Assembly (NCBI GenBank): GCA_008694505.1 | Contig: VZDJ01000216.1 | Coordinates: forward strand, 1,137,762 to 1,201,761 | DNA from: Cyanoderma ruficeps | Taxonomy: Eukaryota > Chordata > Aves > Passeriformes > Timaliidae | Reading direction: 5' to 3' | Length of the DNA stretch: 64,000 bases | Part shown: in pieces, positions 46,201 through 57,625 of the stretch | How the letters are laid out: every line of letters begins with the position of its first letter | How positions within the stretch are numbered: position 1 is the first letter of the stretch | Notes under the pieces: generated by a model | What the model was told of the DNA's origin: nothing | The model's input: the letters and a program-made list of their open reading frames with translations, nothing else | Databases searched by the model: none | Translations under genes and position numbers: made by a program

Positions 46201-49200
46201 TTTTCTTCCTATTAAACAGTTGTCTGTGCTAAAATAAAGGTAATTTTCAGGTTTAGAAGCACAGCTGGGACGAGAAGAGCATTTATGGTGATTCTCATTA
46301 ACTTCTATATAATTTTTGCTCAATTATTTATTTCTATGAGACATTTACTTTTTGTAGAAAAAAGTTTAGGGAGAACACTTTCCTTTTTAGAGATATTCTG
46401 TGTAATTTAAAAAAAAAAACAAACTTTTGGGAACTGGAAAAAGATGAGAGTGATCAGTTGTCTTGAAACTCTTGAAGTTACATATATTGTAGTTTAGACA
46501 TTCTGCTGGGCTGCTTCTTATCCAGTCACAGAGTCATTGAATGAAACTTCATCATCTTCATCATCAGTTTTTCTACTTGGAGCTTCTAAGCCACGTTCTG
46601 TTGATGTGAGACTGGTGTGCTCATCAGTTAATATATAGCTTTTATTGGTGGGCCCTGCAGAGATGTAAAGTGAGACTGTGGCGAGGCTGAGAGATGTTCA
46701 GTTTCTAAAAGCAGTGCCAGTCACCAAAATAGCCCCTTTTCACTATTCTTTCCACCCTTTTTTCTGCTCAGCCACATTTCCTGCCTCTAACACAGCAAGT
46801 TGCAGCTCTTTTCCAGCTGAAGCTCCAATACTTTTCCTGTAAAGTTTAATTTTCAGTGGCATGACTGAGTCTAAAGCAGGGCAGAAGTATTAGTCTGAGA
46901 GTGTTAAAATGAATGTAGGTGGCATCCAGGGCAGAATTTTACTGAAATTTGCACAGTTCAGAATGGTGTTGGCAAATCTTAGAGGCATCATCTGCTTCAT
47001 TATCCACTGCCCAGATATTCCCAGATTCTGTACAGGCAGGGATGAAGGAGCACTTGGAGCAATCTTTCACAGCCAACACCAGGGTGATTATTTCCTAAGG
47101 TTGTCTCCATGTAGATGGAGTCAGGCTAAAATGGGTAATTGTAGAGACTCGTACCAGAAACCCTGTGATTCTTGTGAAATGGCATTGTGTGTGTATTTAT
47201 TTACAAGAGGTGAAAAGAGAACACTGGAGCAGGAGTTGAGTGGTCTGTTTTGGTAACTCAGACACTGTTTCTAGAAGGCCTGTGCTCTAAACACACAGCC
47301 CAAAGAGATTGTTGATGGGAGACCCTGCTCTCTGACAACAGGATTATGGATCAAGAGTGCATCGTGTCCCATAGGCCATGGCTTTATTCTGTTAATGCAA
47401 TCCAAAGGACAAAGTGGTTCCACGAAGAGGAAAAATGAGTTGGATTTCTGGAAATGTATGTGGCAGCATACCTGGAGTTTCTCTAATAGAAATTACATTT
47501 ACTGTGTATTGATAACACCATTTTATGCTGCTCTGTGAGTCTGTTGGTGTGAAAGTACTTGCCCAAAAAACTCAATTGTTCCAGTAGAAGCACTGAAGGT
47601 TGCTTGAACTACTTCTTTTGTAAGAAGTAATGTTGCTAAAAAAGTTACCATAACTCCATAAAGCTCTAGTGATAGAACAATGATTTTTGGACAGTTCCAA
47701 AATCTATTTATTGGAGGAAAAAATCATTTTATTGGAGAAAAACCATCTGTGATGGCAAAACTATATATTTGGAGAAACAATAGGGCTGGGTTAAACGCTG
47801 AGTTTGCTTATGCTTGACTTTGATAAGCTGTCCAGGACAACATGAAAGGCTGCTGGGAAAGTTTGGCATTCTGCTGATGCAGGGCAAGATCAAAGAAGAC
47901 ATAAGCACATTTGTTGAACATCTAATGAATATTATGCAAGTAAACTGGTTTTTTTAGTGCTCTAAATCTCTAAAGTATGAAAACCATACAAGTGTCTATA
48001 TTCTTGAAGCAGCTTAACCTTACTGCATTAGCTTGTTTTGTTTTATAGACCAGGCAAGTGGCATGTTATATGATCCCAGTCACTGATGTGTCACTTTAAT
48101 TCGGCTTCAAGTTTTCTAGCTATATTTCTTTTTCTTTTCTACTTCCTATAATACTGCCTGTGCATCTAAATTAGGCTCTGGTATTGCCAACTGTGTTGCC
48201 ACGTCAACATTCAAAACAGTGGCAGTGTTATCACTGCTAATGGGAGTTGCAAATGTCTGGCACAGTGCGAGTAAGCAAATAAAATCTGGGTCTGGAGTGC
48301 AGAGTGAGATCACAACATCAGTTTGTGACATCAGTAATAGATAAGAATGAAAAACAGGAAGAATGTGGTTCTGTGTCATACTTTACCTGCAAGACTTTTT
48401 GCTTCTTGTAGGCTGCCTGTGCTCTGTGTGTTTTTCCTCAAATAAGCAAAGCCTGTGAGAACAAGTTTTGTCTGTCACAAAGTTTTGCCTCATTCTCTTG
48501 AACGCTGTCAGTGCTGGGCATTTAGTGAAGGCTTGTCAGCTGGGGCAGCTCTTACATTACATGGTTGAGTTCGGCTTTATTGTATGTGCTTAAACCTGTG
48601 TGCCAGTTAAAATTGCTCAAGAAGTTATGGTTGTTATGTCCTGAATTTTAAGTGCTTGTTTGTGCAGTCTAAGTGATTGTCAAACTAAATCAGAAGAAAA
48701 CAAAAGGTATTTCTTTGCACTTAAATTTGCCCTGTGGGATTGCGTCCATGGCCATGTATTCAACCAGGTAGGTCGGAATAAAGCTGCCTTTTGGAATTTC
48801 TGAAGTGAAATCAGGAGGTTATTTTGTGTCAATCAGTTGCTGAGTTCCTGTTGTTCACTGACTTCTTCCGCCCCCCAATCAGAAATTGAAACAGTTGCTG
48901 CCAGATGCCTGAACTGCCTTGAAGTGCTCTGTTCCTTCTTGGGAGGAGATGGGAAGAGCCCGAGAGGACAGCAGGACACTGCTGGGCAGACTGAGCCCAG
49001 GAGATGGTGAAATCCCGAGTGCTGGGAGCAGATGCACTGGGGTTACCACTCCTGCATGATGTGTAGCAGTCAGGCCTGGTAGTTGGTGGGCTGTGGTGGT
49101 TGCCTGTGTCAAGTTTACTGCCAAAAAGTGGTGCAATCTATGACACCTTGGGATAATTCATTGAACTTTACAACTGCTTAAAGGAGAGCAGAGGCATAAG

Positions 49201-52200
49201 GATTTGCAGCTTCTATTTGAGCGCAGGAATGTGCAACGCTGATGAAGCTCCTTGGCTTGTGATCCAGCTTTTCATCTCGTTTTGCACTGTTGCTCTTGGC
49301 TGTGCTTTTCCCTGGGTTGCCCCTTGTGGGGCCTGGATCTCAGCAGTACCTGGACAGAGAGGTGGGAAGGGCAGTGCCTGTGCTCTTGGGGTCTGCGCCA
49401 TGTGGAAAGTCAAGCAAGTTAAATAGCACCAAGTTCCTGGGTATTTGTTTAGGGATGATGTTGATACAGGCAGAGTTTTTAGAAGTTCTCGCTGTGGATC
49501 TATAGTTAAGTTTTACTGAGTGACAGCAAACGTCTATTTTTGGGTTTATGACTTATGTAGAATTCATGTCATTTTTTCCTTCTCAGCAGCAGAGGGCACC
49601 TGTGAACACGATAATGCCACATGTTCAGTAAATAACATTCTTCTGTTCTGCAGTGCTGTATCTGAGGCCAGTGCCAGGCTTTGATATAATCTTCAATATT
49701 TCTTACAAAAACTTGAAAACACCTGACTTCCACATTATTTCAATTCTTTGCTTTTGTGAGACCTCCTAGTTCTGCTTGTTTGCAGCATTGAAATATTTGA
49801 AATGTCAGCCCTGGACCTGGAAAATAGAGAGCTGTTAAAAACTTGTAATAGCAATACACAGCTCATTTGTCCAGCAGTGCTCTGTGAAGGCACATGATAC
49901 TGCTGGGACACTGATAGTGCACAGTCTCCAGTTACAGGAAGGGATACGATCTTCTCAGAGCTCATGGCATGTTCCATGGAGTTCTGGGGGAGGGGCTACA
50001 GAGGTTTATTTTAGTTTCCTTCCTTGTCTCTCTTTCTGGGAATGTCAATTTTCTTTATGTATTACAAGCCATAAGTTAATTAAATTTTTGGGAGTAAAAA
50101 AAATGACTAGTATATTTTGACTTACTACAGGAATGGAACAGCTTTGGCATAAGCTTTCTGTAGGAATCATTCTTGGAGTAACTTACTTATTAGAGAATCT
50201 GAAAAACACAATGTCTGCATGACTGAAGTGCTTTCTGATGGAGGTGGTAGGCTGTGGGAGTTGAAAGATTTGGCTCCTTTTCTGTATCTGCCCTAGTGCT
50301 AAAGTACAACCGAGATAACAAACTGCATTTGACAAGACAACAGATATATCTGCATACCTGAGTTCATCAAACTGAGCTTTGTGCACAAGATAGATTACAT
50401 CTGGGGGAAAACTGCATTTGTAAAAGAAACCTAACGAAACAAACAAACCCCAAACAAATATAATCCCTTTGCTCTTGGGTTTTGGAGCTGTAAATGTTGT
50501 GACACAACTCTTGGGATGATGGTATTTCCCATGTCAGGTGACACTGTGCAGCTATTGCTTGCTGAAGGTTTTATTTGGGATATGAGACAAATGCTTTGGA
50601 AGCTGACCTAAAAACATTTGCTTTTCTCAGAAGCTAAACAGAATTATTGCTTCCATTGGCTTCAAGAGAAAATGCAAGACTAGGTTTTGTTGTGAATGTT
50701 CTGCAAATGTTATTTGATATTTGATTTTCCTCTGAGCTCTCAGGACACCAGCATTGCTGTTGTGTATATCCAGGCAGTCCGCCACTCCTGGATCATTTGA
50801 AGGCATCCAATATCTGAGATAGCTCTGCACATGGGATATCATGCAGCTCATGTGGATCTGTAGTTAACAGGGAGACTCTGATGTGAACTTTCAGCTGTGA
50901 AATTTAACAGAAACTTCCCAGAAATTTGTTTTGAGATATGATTTGTGTGTCTGCACAGATGGTGATATGAATAACTAAACTGGTGTGAAACAGCTCTGTC
51001 AGTAAACACTGCTTCTGGGGATGGCTCAACTGGTGTTTATCTCAAGGAATACAAGAAAGCTTTTCAATAGATCCTGGAAAGAAGTTGAAAAGTTCAGGTT
51101 TGTTCACTGGGGGTCTGGATTGTTCCTACTTCATTTTCACAGACTGACAGCAGCAGAACTAATCTGATTTCCAGCAAAGGAGGAACAGAATGGCTTGAGT
51201 TCTTGTATTTCTTGATTAGCAGATGTGGAACTGAACTGTTTGCTAGTGTGTTCTCAGTATGGATGTTCCTCACCTCTGATGCTGTCCATCATTATCTCAG
51301 GTTTGTTTACCAGGCACATTCCCCCTGCCCTTTGCTACGCTGTGCCTCAAGTGTCAGTCACTACACCTGAAAAGTCCTTCTGTAAGAAGTGTGAGTATCA
51401 GGGTGTGCAGGAAAGGGAGGCTTTCCTCCTGACTGTGCATTTCCCAGTGCCTTTCCTGGCTGCCCAGTGCTGCTCCCAAAGACCTGCTGTCTGTGTGGTT
51501 TTGGGAGCCAGCAGCCCACTAGATGGAGCAGGGGGTACAGCTGGCTCCAGAGCAGGCACTGAGCCAAACGACAGGCCTCAAGGCTAAAATAAAATGGAGC
51601 AGGAAATTAGAGCAGTGCTTGGCCTGCTTTAAGCTTAGCTGTTAATATACCTGAGCAAAAGTGGTGAGAAGGGCTTGAGACCCACTGGTGTACAATTAAC
51701 TGCTCATGTGTGTTTTTAAATTAAGAGAGTATTGTAGTTTGTGCTGGAGTTTGGTTGTTATAGTGATTCTGTTGCTCAAAATATTGCAATAATTAAGAAA
51801 ATTACTTTAAATGTCTCTTAGAATCTTACATTCCTGAGTTTTCACTGGCTTTTAAGACAAATCCAGTCTAAAGCTTCTGTGTCCACACTGACTTCATGTA
51901 GATTTTCTCAGACAGAGACTTGCTTCAATAGCCAAGTTTATAAATGGAGCATCCCACTGTTTGCAAAGCAGTCAGTCAGAGATTTTCTCACTGAAACACT
52001 TCTTTGTGCAGAGTGGGCAAGAAGTTGGATTTTTGACTTGATTTTGTGTAGAAGTTTTTTGTATATATTCTTGATTGTTTGAGTTTCAGTCTGTGTGAGG
52101 GATGTCCTGGCGTGTGGTTGTCTTCATATTAAATGTTGTAGCAGAATGTTTAAAGAGGTGGGGGTTTTTTGTTTGTTTTTGGCTTTTTTTTGAAGTTTTG

Positions 52201-55200
52201 TGTTGGGTTTTCGGTAACAAATTGCAGGGATTTTGGGTGCCTGAGACATAATGCAAACCTGAACAGTCTAGAAGTGTCAGGGATAAGACCATTGCTGCTG
52301 TGTTGATATCTGCTATCAGCAGAGCATTCTTGACAGTTAAATTATCGTCATAATTTCAAGTGCCCTACTTACTAAACTGCGATCTAGACCTGTAGTTCAC
52401 AGTGTAAGAGCTACTTAAAGATGATCTTGTCAAGGGGTTGAATTTTTCACTTGTTTTACAAATCAGTTTTCTGTGCTGGTTTGATTTGCAGGTCTTACCA
52501 CTTCCAAGGTAAACACTTGTTTGATAGCTCAGTCCTCTTTTCAGTCCACAAGTGATGTCTGTGCTCTTTGGCAACTAGTTAGGAGGTCATAAGGTCCTTC
52601 TGAATCTACATCTTAACTTTGGTGTGGGACCTGCATTAAAGAATAGAGCCGGAGGAAAGCTGTCCACGGAGTCTTCAGACAGTCCTGGTGCCAGGAAAGG
52701 CTTGTTAATGAGCTGGATCTTTGTCCTGGCTTGTGTAGGAGGAACTTGTAATTCCTCTTGAAGGCATCACACTGGTTGGATTTGCCATTCTAGCAGGTCT
52801 GTTTCTCTTTCTCCCCCTCAGGCTTATCAGGAGTTTGAGGCAGAGGACAACATACAGATGAAGGGTTCCAAACTTGGTAAAAGCCATCAGACTTGGGAGG
52901 TAAGCTCTGACTTTCGAACAGGCAGGGTGGGCAGCTTGGCTGCCTGATTCCTCATAATGCTGCCAGGAGACAGAAACTCCAGTTTCTCTAGTTTACTATT
53001 ACATTTGGTCTCCCATTTTTAGGCTTAATTGATTTTCTGTGAGAGAACTTTGATCAAGATTGATACCTCAGGTCATTAAAGGTGTTAGAACATTGACAGT
53101 GCTGGAGAAGCTTGCACTAGGCCTTGGGTTTGAGTTTGTGGTGATGTTTCAGGAGGATGCCTTCTCATTAGCCTAAAAGCACTAGAATATTTGCATTTTA
53201 TTCTCATGTTATGATGCTTGAAGACCTTTATATTTTTTTCCACATAAGCTTCTAAGAGTGACTAGTGCGACTTTTTCGTTGTGTGTTATATTTTGCACAT
53301 GTATTATCTTAAGCAATGTAATCTTGCAGTGTAAGCTCTTCCTTGATGTAACAAGGCTTTGTAATGGCTTTGTAAAGACACATTGCAACAGAGACAGTGA
53401 ATGCTTTACTTTTGCTTTTAGGATATATATATAATCAAACTGAATTTATCATCCACCCATAAGAATTAGACATGTTAGTGGAAAAAAGTCTGAGGCTGAA
53501 ATATCAGAGACGCTTTTTGTATTGTTACTTAGGCCAAACTGATAGGAACTATGTCTGGTTGGCACTTGGTAGGCCCAGCATGTGTCAGGCAGTGCCAGCA
53601 CACAGCTCCGTTCCTGTTGGGGTGTTATCAAGGCCAGACCTCCACTCCTTTGTATGTTGGTGTATTAAAATGGAACTGGCAACAGTTGAGTTTAAAATAT
53701 GTTTCTGGGTGCCAGTGAAAGGCATTTTGCCCTCCTGTTGAGTTCCTGTTTAATAGTGCATTAAGTTTCTCAAAGTTTTTGGGGTGAGAATCTGGTGGAC
53801 TTCCTCAATTCTTCTGACTCCGTGATCAAGTCAGTGGTGATCTCTGGTCCTTGGGGAATATCTGATCTCTTGCATGGTGTTTAATTGGAAAAAGAAAGTG
53901 TATTCTGTTGGTTATTTTGGCAAGATCTTGTCTTGATGGGAGGCATATTTTGGGTAGAATAGATTTCTGGTGCTGTCTCTTGTCCTGCTGGTATTGGAAA
54001 AACCAGTTCTGAGGACTGTTAATGTGTCCATTGAAGGTATGTAACTTAGTGCTCTTCTGGCTGAAACTTCCAGCTCTAGGAGTGTAATGTATTGCACAGC
54101 TGGAAATGACTTCCAGAAGAAAGTGCTTTATGTCAGTTATATCATCTGCTGGGCCCTTAATTGTTTTAACCTTTGTACCTAATGAAAACTTAATGAAAAA
54201 GACCTAATGGTCAGACCTAATGGAGAGATTCCCCCTTGCCTATGCAGCTTCACTAGCTGTGTACATTTTCCTTCGATGACTTGATTGAAGGGACTATTTA
54301 TTATAACTGGGCCATTAACATTTTAAAACATTTTAAAGCATTTCTTTCTTCACAGATGGAGAGGAAAGTGGTGTGCTTCTTTATGGAATCTCAACCCCTG
54401 TACAAGCATGTGTTGTATCCGTAACAGTGGGAAATGCATTTGTGGATTTCTTGAAGGCTGGTTTTGGGCAGCTGCAAAGAAAGGTGTTGGTAACACCTGA
54501 TGTGATGTTAATCTTCATTGAATGTACTGTTGGGTACTTTCCCAGAATCCACTTGCAGAATTCATCCCTGCAGTTGGCTGCACTGTTTAGACATGAACTC
54601 ACTGGACAGTGTTGGGTGCATCACCCTGGTTTGTGTGGGAGCTCCGTGCGAGGCCGAGTCGAGCTGTGACTTCACCACCCCGAGCGAAGCAGTGGGGAGG
54701 CTCCTCGGACACTTGTCTGTTGGAGAGGGAGCTGCTTTCAGCAAACACGAGGCCCATCAGTCATGCAGTTTTCACTTTCTGGTCTCCTGTTTTCCCAAAG
54801 CTGGTTTAGCACAGTGGAAAGGTTACGAGGGAGGTGCTCTGGGAGATGTGGTACACAGCCTGAGCACAGTTTGCTCATGTGGGAGCTGCTGGGTATCTCT
54901 GGTGGGCAGCTGTTTAACATCTCGTAACTCATGACTAGGATGTCACTCAGGCAAAGATAGTGGATAAAATATGGTCTGTCACATCATAGCTTTGTTAATT
55001 GTAAGTTCTGACTCTTGTTTCTGTAACATCTTACTGAAGGCTCCTGTAAAACCACATTTCAGGTGTACAAGGAGACTTAAACCACCTTGTGCCTCAAAAC
55101 AATAAACCGAACTCTTCCATTCAGTGGTGTTCTGCATCACATAAATATGTATTTTTTAGATACATGCACTGTGGTGTAAAATACACTTTTCTCTATGTTG

Positions 55201-56686
55201 TGTTATAGGTACTTGTGCCTCCCCTGCTGCTGTTTGATCCAAAGAGCTTTTCCATTCAATAACAGGGCAGAAATGGAAGCATTCGATCTGGCAATGTTAG
55301 AAATAATATTTGATGTAATATTTAGACCAGATATTTATAGGTGGACTGCAAAAGGTTGTGTCAAGGAACTTAATGTTCTTATAAGAGCAAGATTAGATCA
55401 GTTCAGAATGTTTATACAGATTTGGGTGAGTTGGCAGGTGCGGATTTTGGTTCCAGCATTTGACTCGGGCAAAGATTTTTTTTCCATTAAAGCATACTTA
55501 TGATAAAATACTGTGGCAAAATACAGATATATAGATCAAAAAGAAATGGTATATTGACAATTAATTTTCAGGAGACCCAGTTGGCAACATGAAAATATGC
55601 AAATTGCAGAGAAGATCTTGGCATTTGTCTTCAGATAAAGTGGGTCTGGCAGTGACTCTTTGGAAACATGGAACTATAAATTTGAACTTTCCCAGGGATA
55701 TTTAAACATGGCAAGTAGAATAAGCTCGGTTACACAATTTGATACACATGCTTATGTCACATAAATATTGTGATAAATACCTAAATAAAAGCATGGAATT
55801 CACATCTAAGCAGCAAAAATGTTTTGTGTTTGAATGACACAGTAAGTCGTGTGTAGAAGGTTTGAGTTCTCTTAGTTTTTCTGCAAATTAATTGCATTGG
55901 GATATCACAGATTGTTTCAGCTCAGTTTCATCTGAGCACAGATGAGCTGAGCTGCTCAGTTTGTTTCCTCTCTCTCTAATAAGAACTTACTGTCTAAAGT
56001 TCTCCTAAATCTGCTAGATATATTTTTAATTTCTTGGAATACCTACAGAATGTTTTGTTTTCTGTCTTTAAATCTATTGCCTTAATGCTCAGTGAAGTGT
56101 GAGTGAATGCCAGCAGAAACCTTAATTTCGGTACCACATCGGGCTTGAACTTGATTCAACCTTGCCTATGTTTGTCCTAGTTAAACACCTCTGGAAATTG
56201 TGTGGATGTGTTTTAGGGAACTGATGCAGGACCTTAGCTGGAGCCCATGGCTTCATCTGGGATTGCGTGACGTGGCCTCTGCCTCTTCCTGCAGTTTCCA
56301 TGTGAAACAATCTGGATTGGAGTGAGCAGTAAGCTGGCCTTGAACAGAAAAATCCCCTCTCACTGGCCTAGCAATCAGCAGGGGAAAATAGGACTTGGGC
56401 TCTTTAGGGGAATGCAAATTGCAAGATTGTGCTGCTGTTGATGTACTTAGAAAGCTCCGTGATAAGAGCTTAAAAAAACAAACACTGACATACTTTTTAT
56501 CCTGCTTTGTGCTGTTCACTACTAGGAATGCTCTGATCTGCTTGTTTAGTCCCAGGCAAGTCAGTCTCACTAGAACTTTGAATTTAGTTTTAATTTTTTT
56601 TCCTTCTTTTTCCAGTTAGCAGACTTGAGGAGCGGGAGGCAGAACTCAAGAAGGAATACAATGCCCTTCATTCAAGACATACAGAG
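39920..56686 (+). CDS. SPAG9: SPAG9 (JIP4) first three coding exons; gene continues past the window
   Basis: Exons 39920-40225, 45760-45880 and 56616-56686 join to 166 codons, all GT-AG and in phase. The product begins [15 protein letters not shown]. Residues about 20-95 form the RILP-homology 1 (RH1) helical region ([31 protein letters not shown]), followed by a heptad-rich coiled coil ([32 protein letters not shown]). Known: JIP4 is a cytoplasmic scaffold for JNK and p38 MAP kinases that links kinesin-1 and dynein/dynactin to vesicles, including lysosomes and ARF6 endosomes. The start codon has a GCCGCCGCCATGG context; a second ATG pair at 39977 is a possible alternative. The wording matches SPAG9 rather than its paralogue MAPK8IP3, and synteny agrees. 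The remaining 1100 or so residues lie to the right. Confidence 0.95.
42016..42182 (-). mobile_element. CR1 LINE 3' fragment in SPAG9 intron 1
   Basis: Minus-oriented: GGAATCACACAATGGTTTGG, GTTGGAAGGGACCTTAAAG, CCAGGTTGCTCCAAGCC, CACTTCCAGGGATG. Short and diverged. Confidence 0.85.
43480..43610 (+). mobile_element. Possible degraded CR1 fragment
   Basis: GTCTTTAAGGACAGGTTGGAC resembles the CR1 3' phrase near the octamer end, followed by diverged sequence. Weak match by eye. Confidence 0.3.
45760..45880 (+). CDS. SPAG9: SPAG9 exon 2 (codons 103-142 plus one base)
   Basis: 121 bp, acceptor TTGTTGTTTAG, donor CAAA|GTAAGT. Encodes [20 protein letters not shown] to KNYADQ, a coiled-coil segment. 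Confidence 0.95.
45881..56615 (+). other. SPAG9 intron 2 (10.7 kb)
   Basis: Mostly unique-looking AT-rich sequence. I saw no CR1 or LTR with confidence, no RNA gene and no conserved extra exon. Confidence 0.6.
56616..56686 (+). CDS. SPAG9: SPAG9 exon 3 (codons 143-166)
   Basis: 71 bp, acceptor CTTTTTCCAG, donor ACAGAG|GTAGGT. Completes a split Ile codon and encodes [18 protein letters not shown] to RHTE, phase 0. The next exon is not visible before 64000. Confidence 0.95.
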
Positions 56687-57328
56687 GTAGGTTGTTACAT
56701 CAAGATGATTTTGGGATATCTGTAAAAATGTAGATCTGTGGAAAGCCTTTTGTTTTGAGCAGTTGGGAAAATTATTGAATATTTTGGTTAGTACACTGGG
56801 TTGTAACCAGGCTTCATTTGGTGATGTAGTTTTCCTTAGTGATTGTTTACACATCTGTCATTTTTATAGCTTTGTCAGATATTGAGAAGTTTTAAAAAGG
56901 AATTTGGTCTTCCATATTTCAAAGTTTCAAAACACACTAATAAGCTTCAAAGAAATAGAAATGAAATTACGTTTTCATGCTCCTGTCAATTTTTTGTGTT
57001 GGTTTTATGTGTACTGTTGAAGGAACAAATCCTTTTAAAATCTGGCCTACGGGGTTTTGTGATTAAAAGAGTTCCCTGCCATACTCTATTGATAGCTGTT
57101 GAAAATGGGATTTGCTGATGAAGATGGAACAAGTTTGAATGCATTAATTTAAATAAATAAGAGCCACACTGTTTACGTTGTGTCCAAAGCATGAAAACAG
57201 GACTTGCAATGCTTCAGTTTTCAGGAGCAGGTTGTCGTTCCCATACAGGGATGTTTTACTGCCTAAGTCATATTTTAGTATATGGAAGTCACTCGGTCCT
57301 TTGAATCATTCTGATGGATGTGGGGTCC

Positions 57329-57625
57329 TGTGGACCTGATATTTTCTGAGCCTGAGAATTATTGGCTTTTTTCAAGGGAAACTTCAACAGTTTTCTTTTT
57401 TCTAAAACAACTTTGTACAAACAATATTCCTTTCCCATAACCACAGGTGTTGTTTGGTGTTTCCATTACTGAGCCGGTGGGAGAGGTGTCAGCCCTATGG
57501 ACCAATAACGTGTCTTCTTAGCACAGCGTGTTATAAAAGGGCTGAATGAATTGTAAATAAACCTTCTGATTTCTACTGTCTTCTGACTGGAGTCAAACAT
57601 CTTTATTTTCTGTCCTGTTGTGACA
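57329..57625 (+). mobile_element. Solo LTR, 297 bp, with perfect 6-bp target-site duplication
   Basis: Starts TGTGGACCTG and ends TGTTGTGACA, flanked by GGGTCC at 57323-57328 and 57626-57631. Contains CCAAT (ACCAATAACG), TATAAAA at 57532-57538 and AATAAA at 57556-57561. The layout closely resembles the LTR at 36661-36956. It is in the sense orientation within SPAG9 intron 3, so its poly(A) signal could act on SPAG9 transcripts. Confidence 0.88.

Noticed and set aside
54373..54934. Overlapping 98- and 138-codon open frames in SPAG9 intron 2
   Set aside because: No splice sites in phase with SPAG9, no domain, and opposite-strand frames of similar length; chance is likely.
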